64,000 bases of DNA from Silene conica (taxonomy: Eukaryota > Streptophyta > Magnoliopsida > Caryophyllales > Caryophyllaceae). Shown here one piece after another: positions 11,576 to 23,403 of this stretch. The notes beneath the pieces are model-generated. The model was not told where the DNA came from. It saw only the letters and a list, made by a program, of their open reading frames with translations, and searched no databases. The first letter of the stretch is position 1; each line of letters begins with the position of its first letter. Location of the stretch: contig CM055315.2 in assembly GCA_029255685.2 (NCBI GenBank), positions 26,417,501-26,481,500 of the forward strand, read 5' to 3'. The position numbers and the translations under genes are program-made.

Positions 11576-12547
11576 TAAGTAATAGTATTTTTTCTTTTAA
11601 ATACACCCGGGTGGATTATAACAACAGTAACCGTATATAAAATTTGCCAGGTAAGTAGCCATAAGTCAGAACTGAAAAGCAATGATATATTATATTATCA
11701 TGATGTTGCGTACATATTATCATCTGCTAAAACTTCAATATTACCATACACTTCAAGAACTAATAACTTGTTTCATTATTATATCCACTACGATCTCGAT
11801 TTCATAACAAAACCAATAATGATTTTTATACCAAAATCTAGCAAATTAATTACTAATTTAAAAAAGATTGTCCATAAAGTAAGTAGCCCATAAGTCTCGA
11901 ACCTTGTCGATCTCTTCAATTGTATATGCATCTTTCGATCCAAACCACTACAAAAGAAATCAAAGTATATACATTAAACAAACTGATTTTTCTATTCCAG
12001 CCATCAAGTCACAATAATAGCTAAGTGGCTGGTAATCCAATTATGATTAAAGTTGCAGCAGTAAAACTGGCATACAATAATCAAACAGCAGCAGTAAAAC
12101 ATGTACCCAACAATTTTAGAAGCCTGATTTTTCTATTCCAGCCATCAAGTCACAATAATACCTCTATATGTTGCTGGTTTCGAAGAATTAATTTTAGAGA
12201 TCGAGAAAAGTCGGATGAATCCCCAACAATTTGTGATTCTACTACACCCCGGTACTTTTTATTGACGCAGGGCATTAATGAATGAAAGGCAAGGCATGCA
12301 ACCATCCATGTGAGTCCCTAGGAATGACACCAATCTGAGATGGTGTCAAATAAACCCTTTAGGATATTCTATATGTACTGCCTGATTAGGGTGAATGCTT
12401 ATATCTATTATATATAGTCAGGGCTTTCAATCCTAACTCATCAGGCTATCTATATAATACCTGGCATATCTATATCCCTATCCCGAATCTACAACGCGCT
12501 TCTAGCTCGTTTATAAAAGCAAAATGATAGAATATAATGAAAAATAC
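11576..12547. other. CACTA 1 interior, 3' side, no recognised gene
   Basis: I find no exon with a known domain. The phrase TTTTTCTATTCCAGCCATCA occurs twice (11983 and 12127), an internal direct repeat of about 35 bp. A 3' untranslated region and last exon of the protease gene could lie here. Confidence 0.4.
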
Positions 12548-13119
12548 CTTCTTACGATCTTTGATGTTCTGATAGTCTCTCACTACATCTAACATATACC
12601 GCATCACGTAGGAGCCACAATCTGTGCTTCCAGTTTCCTGTTGATGACACTACACACATATACAAAAATTAAACAAAACCATGCATTAGTAAGTAAAATC
12701 AGTGTATATGTGAAGTCGACCTAATATAAGAAAATTACGAAAAACGCTAATATTTCAATGAAATTAAAGTGTCTTACCACAATGTTACTCCATTTCATTG
12801 ACAAGCCAGGTTTTATTGTGGAACCAGCCTGAGCCCTAAAAGATCGAAATGCTCAGCGTCTCGAAAGAACAAGATATTAAAATAAGTATATAGTATCACT
12901 TGAAATAATCAAAGTGCAGTTGTTTTTCACTAAGATATATAATATGAAAAACTCACATTTGTATTAAATGCTTAAAAGAGATGTCTCGCTTTGACGTTGT
13001 CTTTGGATCACAAAAATATGCCTCATGAGTCAACGGACAAATAATTGCAAGAAACCAATGATCTCTGTCCAATAAATACAAAAAACGGACAACATAATTA
13101 ATTAAAAGGACGCATTTTA
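12548..13119 (-). pseudogene. Ulp1-like (C48) cysteine protease domain in CACTA 1
   Basis: Three exons read on the minus strand. Exon a (about 13119-12957) encodes DRDHWFLAIICP and YFCDPKTTSKRDIF, with the catalytic His in DHW (codon 13058-13060) and the Asp in CDP. Exon b (12828-12778) encodes AGSTIKPGLSMKWSNIV. Exon c (12649-12548) encodes CHQQETGSTDCGSYVMRYML, with the Gln of the oxyanion hole and the catalytic Cys in DCG. All three exon joins are phase 0, with GTGAGT, GTAAGA and GTATTT donors and CAG or TAG acceptors. Ulp1-family enzymes cleave SUMO or related modifiers, and such domains are known passengers or partners in plant MULE and CACTA elements. An in-frame TAA at 12972-12974, just after RDIF, makes this copy probably nonfunctional. 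The exon a start is uncertain, and upstream exons were not resolved. Confidence 0.75.
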
Positions 13120-13661
13120 CTCTATAACCCTACAATACCCACCATCATTCTTCTTCGACTAAAATACCAACCATCAAAAAGACGTAACGTAAACAAATGA
13201 CTATAACTGGGATGCATTTTACTCTATAACCCTACAATACCCACCATCAAAAACACGTAACGTAAAATATTCACTCCCCATCAATCAAACGATCCACTCT
13301 TCATCAAAAACAATTAAACAAGTAAAATATTCACTCCCCCAGCACTGATACAAGCATTAACAGGTTAAACAAAAAAAAGTACAAATTAAAAACCAAAATC
13401 ATCCTCTTCGTCTTAGAATGTATCGAATCGAATCCTTACTTAAAAACAAAAACAACAAAACATAATTCATACTCCATAACTCGAACCAGACCTCCATTAA
13501 AACCTGATGAGCTTGCTAAAGAACCAACGGCTAATCAAAACAGAAATTGAATCAGCTTTGCACAAAGTATATAAATAAATCAGCTTTGCAGAATTACATT
13601 CAGTCAAAATCTGAGCTTGCTAAATACATTCAGTCAAAACCACAGGCTAATTAAAACAGAA
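13120..13661. other. CACTA 1 interior between protease and transposase parts
   Basis: This is AT-rich, with short direct repeats (GCATTTTACTCTATAACCCT at 13111 and 13213; ACATTCAGTCAAAA at 13597 and 13626). The expected end of the transposase C-terminal domain is missing here. Confidence 0.5.
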
Positions 13662-14779
13662 TTACACAAAGTATATAAAATACATCTCCAGTTGACACAA
13701 GGTTGCAACAATATCAGCTTGCAGCTTGTCCAGTGTGTCAGGATCAATCACCTTGCTATATATTGCATTAAAGAAAAAGCACAGCCTCGTAATAGCAACT
13801 CTCACAGATTTTGGTAAAACAGGCCGGATTGACACGGGTAAATATTGTTGCATTAGCACATGATTATCATGAGACTTCAGTCCAATCAGCCGTAAATCTT
13901 TCATGGAAACAAGATTTTTCAAGTTTGAACAATATCCATGTGGTACCTTAATGCCACTAAGACACTCACACACAATAGATTTCTCCTTCTTAGACAAAGT
14001 GTAGCAAGCAGGAGGAAGATATACACCCTTCCCTCTCTCTTGAGGTGCTAGCTCAATCCTTGATCCCATTTCTTCAAGGTCCTTCCTCGCGTTGTAGCCA
14101 TCTTTAGTCTTTCCAGGAATGTTGAGAAGAGTCCCAATAAGACTCTCGGCAACATTATTTTCTACATGCATGATGTCTATACAATGTCTGACTGGCATGT
14201 GTTGCCAATATGGAAGAGTCCAGAAAATAGACTTCTTCTTATATATAGCATTCTTTTCAAATTTATTAGGCTTTCCGAAAACAACATTAATATCTTTCAC
14301 TTGTTCATGTACTCCATCTCCCTCTATTGGAATAGGTGTCATTCCACTCTCCTTATCTGCATTGAAGGCCTTCCTCATCCTACGATAAGGGTGGTGTCGA
14401 GCCAAAAATCTCCGGTGGCCCGTATAAACATCCTTACGACTATAGGTCAGTCGAGGAGCTACGGTACCTTCATCACATATTGGACATGCCTTTTTCCCTT
14501 TTACCGTGTGACCAGACAAGTTGCCATATGCAGGAAACTCATTTATGGTACATAATAACATACCACGCAAAGTGAAATCTTCTTTGGCAACTGCATCATA
14601 CACCTTTACTCCTTCATTCCACAGAATTTTCAAATCATTAATGAGAGGCTCTAGATATACATCTATATCATTTCCTGGTTGCTTTGGTCCTTGGATAAGA
14701 ATTGCAACATTAAATATTTGCGCTTCATACATAAATAAGGGGGCAAGTTATAAAGACAAAGAAGGACAGGCCACGTGCT
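13662..14779 (-). pseudogene. TNP2-type transposase, C-terminal part
   Basis: The minus-strand frame from 14732 encodes LIQGPKQPGNDIDVYLEPLI, ACPICDEGT (zinc-type CxxC), GHRRFLARHHPYRR, MPVRHCIDIMHVENNVAESL and, near the end, CFFFNAIYSKVIDPDTLDKL and LCQLEMYF. These are hallmarks of the Transposase_21 (tnp2) family followed by the DUF4218 region of plant CACTA transposases. The block HCIDIMHVENNVAESL is the strongest match. Coding resumes right after the Copia insertion at 14779 in one frame (STWPVLLCLYNLPP) and shifts to the main frame near 14700, so there is at least one frameshift. The protein stops after LEMYF, so the rest of DUF4218 is lost or lies beyond an unresolved intron. Confidence 0.85.
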
Positions 14780-14784
14780 ATGTT

Positions 14785-15778
14785 TGTTGGGGCTGGTGTC
14801 CTTGACAATTAAGTACAATGACTTATTAAATCTCTTTAAGGATCACAAGGGCATACTTTTGTATTATTACCAGTTGATCCACGTTTATCAATAACGGTTG
14901 GCTTGCTAGATAAGTTTGACGTTATTTTCATACGGATGGCGGTGATCAACTGGTCCCTATACGTCACACCGATAGGACACGTTTGAGAGATGTGAAGTTA
15001 TGAAAATACAGTCACATTTATGCCGGACATGACTAAACAGTTAGTCAGAGGTATTGACTATTAAATTAGTCAATAAGATGTTGAGATTATTATTTAATAC
15101 GGATTAAATAATTTTAGCTAATACGGATTACATGATTAATTCGTAAATTAAATATAAACGGTTATATTTAATTAAATATTGTATTCGCATATTAATATAA
15201 ACAGTTATATTAATTTGGGTAATTATACAATATCGTATTTTGTCAGACCATTATTAATATATCGACTGTATTAATAGCTGATAACATGTTACGATTTATA
15301 AATAAAACCCGCGGACAACTTATAGCTAATTGGGTCGAATCACGCATTGGAATAAGGTAAGAGTGGAAAGCCCACTCCTACCCGACATCCAATTCGGCCG
15401 TGTGGACTATATAAGGAGGAGGACTCTCCTTATGTGATTCACTCTTGTTGCATTGTTTAATAAATCTCAAAAGAAAATTAGGGTTTGAGAGCATTCTTCT
15501 CCCATAACCCAGATCTCACATCTAAAACTCAAAAGGCTCTCCCAATATTGCAAGGCAGTTGGAGAGGATTTCTAGCACACGCGGCCACGTCTCATTCTAA
15601 GTCTTGGGTGCAAGTTATAGGAGAGAATTTGTGTTAATTCCTGTTCTTAGGCCTTTCGCACAAGGACCAAAGGTTGTACTTCTTTTCTTATCCTTTTTAA
15701 TCTTATGACGATATTCACGACTGTAATTTTCATTATAATCCTGCAAGTTTAGGGCGAATACACGTTATATTCCCCACA
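14785..15778 (+). repeat. Copia 1 5' LTR
   Basis: This 994-bp LTR has a TATATAAGGAGGAGG box-like sequence (15407-15421), a plausible transcription start region. It ends TTCCCCACA directly before AG and the primer-binding site. Confidence 0.93.
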
Positions 15779-17512
15779 AGTGGTATCAGAGCCTTAGGCC
15801 ATGAAATTTTACAATTGTGTTTTTCGTAAGATTTAAAAATTTGAAAAATCGTACTGTTTTTGACGAGCACTCGATCGAGTACTACCTACACTCGATCGAG
15901 TGCTTCGGCCGAGTGCCTCTTTTTGTGAGAAATCGATCTTGTTTTTCGATTTTTATTTGCATATTGTTATTTAATCGATATTTTTAGCAATATGTGGATC
16001 TTTTGTTGTTTTTATTTTTGATTTTCATGTTTTATATCAAAAGATAAAAACTTGTTTAGATTTAAAGTGCAGCGTTTGCACGAGTCACTCGATCGAGCCC
16101 CTGCTGCACTCGATCGAGTGACACCGGCACTCGATCGAGTGCCTCTGTTGCTCGGTCGAGTGCTCATATTTCAGGCTTTCTTTTTCGAAAATAACTTGTT
16201 TCTTATTTTCACATGGCCTAAAATAATATACTGTATACGGAAATAGTGTATTACTTTTGTGAAACGGTTCACCCTCGTTCGATACATATTATTTTAAAAC
16301 GGTTTAAAATAATAGGATTATATGTTCATTAAAATTGGTGATTAAAGCAGTATAGTCACATAATTTTAATATTAAAAGGTGGTTTGGTAAAAATTTATTA
16401 ATCATAATAACAGTATTATGTCATGTATGAATTTTTTTAATTTAGTTGATGCATTTTATTTATCGTCTTGTGAATGCCTTGTGAATGCTTTCAATAACGT
16501 ATTTAATTTTGCAAACGGTTGTAACTTAGTGTGGCCTTAGAAGATTGTGTCACCGTAATGATGGGACACAGTCTTGCTTGTAATTTTGAGATCTTGAATC
16601 TCCGTTTTGGGTTTTTGCCATGTAATTACTTTTGTATTTAAATTAGAATGTATCTAGGATTACTTTTGTAATTTAAATTAGTAATTTTGTGAAAACCAAA
16701 GACAAGACGGAGACTGGATGCTCACTCCCGCTGCAAGGACCAAGATGGAACATCAAGACAAGCTTCTAGGGTCCAACGGTGGATTCCAAGTTGTTTTATG
16801 TTTATTTTGGTAGGATAGGCCACACTAGGACTTTTTATTTACGTTTATTGCTTTCATTTTATGCTTTCATCGATAATAGCTTGCATCATATTCCGCCTAA
16901 AACCAAACCACCTATATCATGCCTGAAAACTGACTCATGTAGAGGTTACGCGTTAGTTTTCTGTGACAATACAGATGTCACATGTCAATTGCAAAGCCAT
17001 CACTTTATTTAATTCATTTACGCATATGCTAGATATTAGTTCACTTAATATGAATAAATAAAAGTTGATGGGGGGGGTCTTCCTCGTATAACCAAAAATT
17101 GAGACTAGTCTTTATAAATCAGCCTCCCATGAATCCCTTCTTCGTCGGTAGGCATAATATGACCCCTTCTACGTCGGGTAAGTGGGAACAGATGATTTAT
17201 TTTATCTCAACATCATGGTCACTCGATACTATCTAGCGACTGAGATGGACTAATAGATAGGATATACGGAAATCTATCGACCAAGAGTTCCAACGGTGGA
17301 ATTAGCCAAACTGTGGGCTTATCAATATACGGAAATTGAATCTTGGGATCGTTTATATAATTCTTGAGGGAGATCAATTATATAAATGCATGAGTCTACG
17401 AGTTTAAATTCAATTTAATATAGACTTAAATCACAACAATAAGATGCTTATATGGTTTTGTTTTATCTTCTTTTCAGTGTAGAACACGTTAATATAAACT
17501 GCTGTATATCTA
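15779..17512 (+). other. Copia 1 leader between primer-binding site and gag
   Basis: The primer-binding site TGGTATCAGAGCC is at 15781-15793. The remaining ~1.7 kb is noncoding, long for a Copia leader. It includes the palindrome cluster at 15869-16160 and a run of seven or more G at 17072-17079. Confidence 0.7.
15869..16160. repeat. Cluster of ACTCGATCGAGT palindromes
   Basis: The 12-bp perfect palindrome ACTCGATCGAGT occurs at 15869-15880, 15890-15901, 16108-16119 and 16129-16140, with near copies at 16087 and 16151. All lie in the untranslated leader of Copia 1 in two groups ~220 bp apart. Confidence 0.9.
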
Positions 17513-20500
17513 ATGGCTGGTGAAGACCCAATGCCAAGTGCCAAGCTAGCACGTGAATCCTGGCTAAAAGCCTTCATGGACTCCATGAATCAGTCCACAA
17601 GACTGAGGAATGATGGATCAAACTTCTCTGACTGGGAGGCAGCACTACGGAATGCTGCCATTGCTGACGGAAAGCTTAAGTTTTTAACTGAGCCAATTCG
17701 GCACACCCAGGAACTGGAGCTAGAGCCAACGAAGTTCGCGCTCATAGCGACTTCGTCATGGAAGCGGGTGCGATAAAGAACGTACTCATCTATGCAATGG
17801 AATCAAATTTGCAAAGACGCTTCATATCCCATGGTGCAAACAAGATTTTCACCACGCTCTCTAACGAATTCTCCAAAGCTCCGAGAATCGTTTCTTATGA
17901 GCATACCTGTCGCTTCTTTGAGGCGAAACTCCAGAAGGGACAAGCTGTTAGCCCACATATTCTCAACATGATTGAGAATATCGAGAAACTGGAGACCCTA
18001 AACTGCAAGATCAGTGAGAACATAATCGTTGATCGTATGCTTCATTCGCTTCATGATGGGTTCGCCCTCTTTAGGGCCAACTACTACATGAACGACATGA
18101 ACAAGACTCCTCATGAGCTCCACTCCCTTCTTGTACAGACTGAGAAGGATCTGAAATTAAGTGGGAGCGTGAAGCAAGATGTTCTCATGATCTCCAGTAA
18201 GGGTAAGGGTAAGGGTAAAGCTAAAGCTCAGGGCGACCTAACAGTAGGTAAGCCCAAGTTTAAGAAGTCAGGATTCACTAAGAGTGGGCCAGGTGAGTCG
18301 AGCAACTCACAAGGCAAGACTAAGAGCAAGGATACTAGTATGGAATGTCACCATTGCCACAAGACTGGGCATTGGAGGCGCTCCTGCCCCGTGTATCGAG
18401 ATAACATTAAGGCAGGCCGCTTTACTCCTGTTGGTATGTCTTCTTCTTCTTTTATTCACATGATTGAGATTAACCATGCAAGTTGCGGAACTTGGGTACT
18501 TGATACTGGTTGTGGTTCTCATCTATGTAATCATGTGCAGGGCCTCCGAAACCAAGAACCCCTAATCAAGGGTGAGGTGGACCTGCGTGTCGGGAATGGA
18601 GCACGTGTTGCTGCAGTCTCGAAGGGAACATACGTGATCCAGCTTCCAAGTGGATTCGAGTTATTTTTATATAACTGTTATTATGTTCCTAGTTTGTCCA
18701 AAAACATTATTTCAGTTTCTGCGCTTGACAAACTCGGCTTTTCATTTGTAATAGAGAATAATAGCTGTATTTTCTCCTTACACAATATGATTTATGGCAA
18801 GGCAGTTTCCATGAATGGAATTTATGTTTTAGATCAAACCACCGAGATATTACATGTGAATAATAAAAGATTAAAGGTAGGTGACAAAGATCAAACTTAC
18901 TTATGGCATTGTCGTATGGGACACATAAATGAGAAACGCGTAAAACAGCTCATACAGAACGGAGCTATCTCGCCCTTTGATTTCGAATCATATGGCACGT
19001 GTGAATCATGTCTCATCGGCAAGATGACTCGTATTTCCTTCAAAGGTGTTGGAATGCGCGCTGCCGACCTATTAGGACTCATACATACGGATGTATGTGG
19101 GCCTATGTCGATCAACGCACGAGAGGGCTATAGGTATTTCATCACTTTCACGGATGATTTGAGTAGATATGGCTATGTCTACTTAATGAAGCACAAAAGT
19201 GAATCCTTTGACAAGTTCAAAGAATACCAGAATCGGGTACAGAACCAGCTGGGAAGAAAGATTAAAGCACTACGTTCTGATCGTGGTGGTGAGTATCTTT
19301 CACACGAGTTTGATCAACACCTTCAAGACTGTGGCATCGTGCTACAGTTGACTCCACCTGGAACACCACAGTTAAATGGTGTGTCCGAACGGAGAAATCG
19401 AATTTTACTTGATATGGTTCGATCCATGATGAGTCACACCGTTGTGCCTGATTCATTGTGGGGCTATGCTCTTTTGTCGGCCGCTCTAATACTTAACCGA
19501 AGTCCGTCTAAAGTTGTTGACAAGACTCCATACGAATTATGGAAGGGAACGGTCCCTAACTTGTCCTTTATTCGGGTTTGGGGCTGCGAGGCTTATGTCA
19601 AGTGGAGACACGAGGATAAGCTCGGCCCGCGATCGGTCAAGACATACTTTATAGGTTATCCAAAGGGAACTTTTGGTCATTACTTCTACTCGTCAACCGA
19701 ACAACGTGTTTTTGTTGCGGCTAGTGCGACGTTCTTAGAGAAAGAATTTCTCGAGAACAAGTCGAGTAATAGAACCTTCGAGTTATCGGAGGTTCAAGAA
19801 CCAACTGCCGAGCAACCATTGGAGGAAACAGTTCCTTCAACCGAGGCTGCGGTAGATATTCCTGAGGAACCTAGGAGGTCGGGAAGAGTCTCTATTCCTC
19901 CGGACAGATACATTGGTATGGTCGAGGAACATGATACAGATGACGTCTTACTCCTAGAGGGTAATGAACCCACAACCTATAAAGGTGCCATGACTAGTTC
20001 TGACTCAAAGCTATGGCTAGAAGCCATGCAATCCGAGATGGACTCCATGTATGAGAACAACGTGTGGGATCTTGTGGACCTACCTGCAAAGGTACGTCCC
20101 CTTCAATGCAAATGGCTTTACAAGATAAAGCATGCCGTGGAAGGACAACAAGATATCCACAAGGCTAGACTAGTTGCTAAAGGTTTCACTCAAGTGCCAG
20201 GCTTGCACTATGATGAGATCTTTGCACCCGTAGTCATGCTACGTTCCATTCGGATTATCTTAGCGATCGCCGCATTTCATGATTATGAAATATGGCAAAT
20301 GGACGTTAAAACCGCCTTCTTAAACGGTTATTTGGAGGAAGAGTTGTACATGGTACAACCCGAGGGTTTTATCGATCCAGCACATCCTAAGAAAGTTTGC
20401 AAGCTTAAGCGTTCCATCTATGGACTTAAGCAAGCATCGCGGAGTTGGAATTATCGCTTCGACCAAGTGATAAAAGAGAATGGGTTCATTCGATCAGTCG

Positions 20501-21541
20501 AGGAACCATGTCTCTATATCAAGTCGAATGGGAGCAAGATTGTATTCCTAGTACTATATGTCGATGACATACTTTTGATTGGGAATGACATACCTCTCTT
20601 ATCGTCGGTTAAAGCATGGTTGAAAAACCACTTCCAGATGAAAGATCTGGGAGAGGCACAAAGAATTTTGGACATCCGTATCTACAGGGATAGATCGCGA
20701 CGGATGTTGTCTCTCAGTCAGGAGTCTTATATAGATAAGATTCTAGAGAGATTCAGTATGACGAACTCTAAGAAAGGGTTCCTTCCTATGACTCCTGGGC
20801 TTCACTTGAGCATGACTCAAGAAGCTAAGTCACTGGAAGAGAAAGAGCGCATGAGTCGGATTCCTTATGCTTCGGCAATAGGATCGATCATGTATGCCAT
20901 GATATGCACACGTCCTGACATTGCATATGCATTGAGTATGACAAGTCGATTCCAAGCTCATCCAGGTGAACAACACTGGATGGCCGTGAAAAACATTCTT
21001 AAGTACCTACGGAGGACTAAAGATTGGGGATTGACTTACGGAGGCGACTCGACGTTCTGCGCCACGGGTTACGCAGATGCTAGCTTCCAAACGGATCGAG
21101 ATGACTCGAAATCTCAGTCTGGATTCGTTTTTACTCTTAATGGCGCTGCTGTCAGCTGGAAAAGTTCTAAACAGAGTGTTACAGCAGATTCTACGACTGA
21201 GTCCGAGTACTATGCCGCCTCAGAAGCAGAAGGAAGCAATATGGATGCGTCAATTCTTACAAGGACTATCAGTAGTGCCTAGTTCGAATGACCCAATCAC
21301 CGTTTATTGTGATAATAAAGGTGCCATCTTCCAAGCTAAGGAGCATAAGTCTAGCAACAAGGCTAGGCATGTACAACGGAAAGCTCATCTAATCAGAGAT
21401 TACGTGGAGCAAAAGGAGATTTTCATTGATAAGATCGCTACGGATGACAACATAGCTGATCCTCTCACAAAAGCATTACCACGTGATAAGCATGAAGGGC
21501 ACATTCATTCCATGGGAATTGGATGTGTTCCTAAGTTGTAG
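17513..21541 (+). pseudogene. Copia 1 gag-pol, two frameshifts
   Basis: Gag starts MAGEDPMPSAKLARESWLKA at 17513. The frame shifts near 17735-17757, and the main frame then runs to 21282. In order it encodes the gag body, a zinc knuckle CHHCHKTGHWRRSC, protease active site WVLDTGCGSH, the integrase HHCC region (HCRMGH, CESCLIGK), the integrase core (TDVCGPM, SDRGGEY, PQLNGVSERRNR), reverse transcriptase with YVDDILL, and RNase H (SWKSSKQS, DSTTESEYYAAS). Near 21225-21240 a second indel shifts the frame, and the RNase H end continues to 21541 (ITVYCDNKGA, DPLTKALP). All catalytic motifs are visible, so the two small indels look like the only damage. They could be real or assembly errors. The encoded enzymes copy the element RNA and integrate it. 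Confidence 0.93.
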
Positions 21542-22403
21542 TACTCTTTTATGAATTCATGTAATAATTCATTTTCTCGTGTACTCTATTCAACCTTATT
21601 GTTATGATATATAATGTTTTGTTTCTCATGTGGAATTGTACGCCAATTTTGAACACCACAAACTGAACTGATTAACATTACATCGTTTTGGTCCTTGATT
21701 ACCCACTTGAGCTGATAACTCAGGTAATCATTTTGTGACGTTGGTTGATGGTGGGTTCAACGAGCCATAAGTCACGTGGATGACTGACCAATCACAAAGG
21801 CGAGTTATACGGATATCTCGTAGGACACCCCGTGACAACGTTATGGAGTCCTAAATGTTTTATAACATTGGGTGCCGGGTCGTGGATAGGACCTCCATAG
21901 TGTTCCTTAGAGTCGAGTCTTTTGACTTTCAACTGTCTCTTGAGATTAAGGCAGATTTTGGGTAACTTTGGTTTCTTTCCCACGGTCACCGTAACAGGGG
22001 CCAAGAGGATTTTTTCTGGGTTATTTCATGCTGCGCGATATCGGCAGGATTCGAGTTGAGGGAAATATCCAAACCCTTATCAGGATTTTATCATTTCTCA
22101 GGGCCACTCGAGGAGTAGTAACTGAAATGCATGGCCATGCTCGAATACAGATTCGTTTTATCAGTTAAGTTACTCTCTAGTCGGGGAAACCACTCTTAAT
22201 ACAGATCGCTTGTGAGATACGACCTTTGCGAATGCGGATTTGCAAATTGTCTTACATTGAGTGGGAGAAATTTTAAAAGGATATGAGATTCGGTTACCGC
22301 ACCTACACTTGTACGGACAAGTGGGAGTTTGTTGGAGATTGTGTCCTCCACATGTAGTGTGATAACGTCATTGCACATACCCTTGTACGGACAAGTGGGA
22401 GAT
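21542..22403 (+). other. Copia 1 3' untranslated region with duplicated polypurine tract
   Basis: This is noncoding. CTTGTACGGACAAGTGGGAG occurs twice, at 22312-22331 and 22383-22402. The second copy directly precedes the 3' LTR. The first is followed by TTGTTGGAGATTGTGTCC, which resembles an LTR start. Confidence 0.85.
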
Positions 22404-23398
22404 TGTTGGGGCTGGTGTCCTTGACAATTAAGTACAATGACTTATTAAATCTCTTTAAGGATCACAAGGGCATACTTTTGTATTATTACCAGTTGATCCA
22501 CGTTTATCAATAACGGTTGGCTTGCTAGATAAGTTTGACGTTATTGTCATACGGATGGCGGTGATCAACTGGTCCCTATACGTCACACCTATAGGACACG
22601 TTTGAGAGATGTGAAGTTATGAAAATACAGTCACATTTATGCCGGACATGACTAAACAGTTAGTCAGAGGTATTGACTATTAAATTAGTCAATAAGATGT
22701 TGAGATTATTATTTAATACGGATTAAATAATTTTAGCTAATACGGATTACATGATTAATTCGTAAATTAAATATAAACGGTTATATTTAATTAAATATTG
22801 TATTCGCGTATTAATATAAACAGTTATATTAATTTGGGTAATTATACAATATCGTATTTTGTCAGACCATTATTAATATATCGACTGTATTAATCACTGA
22901 TAACATGTTACGATTTATAAATAAAACCCGCGGACAACTTATAGCTAATTGGGTCGAATCACGCATTGGAATAAGGTAAGAGTGGAAAGCCCACTCCTAC
23001 CCGACATCCAATTCGGCCGTGTGGACTATATAAGGAGGAGGACTCTCCTTATGTGATTCACTCTTGTTGCACTGTTTAATAAATCTCAAAAGAAAATTAG
23101 GGTTTGAGAGCATTCTTCTCCCATAACCCAGATCTCACATCTAAAACTCAAAAGGCTCTCCCAATATTGCAAGGCAGTTGGAGAGGATTTCTAGCACACA
23201 CGACCACGTCTCATTCTAAGTCTTGGGTGCAAGTTATAGGAGGGAATTTGTGTTAATTCCTGTTCTTAGGCCTTTCGCACAAGGACCAAAGGTTGTACTT
23301 CTTTTCTTATCCTTTTTAATCTTATGACGATATTCACGACTGTTATTTTTCATTATAATCCTGCAAGTTTAGGGCGAATACACGTTATATTCCCCACA
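22404..23398 (+). repeat. Copia 1 3' LTR
   Basis: This 995-bp partner of the 5' LTR ends CCCCACA and is followed by the target duplication ATGTT at 23399-23403. Confidence 0.93.
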
Positions 23399-23403
23399 AT
23401 GTT

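Larger units (their letters stand above)
14785..23398 (+). mobile_element. Ty1/Copia LTR retrotransposon, 8.6 kb
   Basis: LTRs of 994 and 995 bp start TGTTGGGG and end CCCCACA. The 5-bp target duplication ATGTT is at 14780-14784 and 23399-23403. A primer-binding site TGGTATCAGAGCC lies two bases after the 5' LTR, and a purine tract AAGTGGGAGA precedes the 3' LTR. By eye the LTRs differ at about ten bases plus one indel, roughly 1%, so insertion was recent. The gag-pol order protease, integrase, RT, RNase H is that of Copia. It interrupts the TNP2 coding region of the CACTA element. Two frameshifts break gag-pol. The lineage was not assigned. Confidence 0.95.

Noticed and set aside
15781..15793. 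tRNA gene at TGGTATCAGAGCC
   Set aside because: It is only the primer-binding site complementary to the 3' end of initiator tRNA; no tRNA body follows. The same applies at 3032 and 52279.
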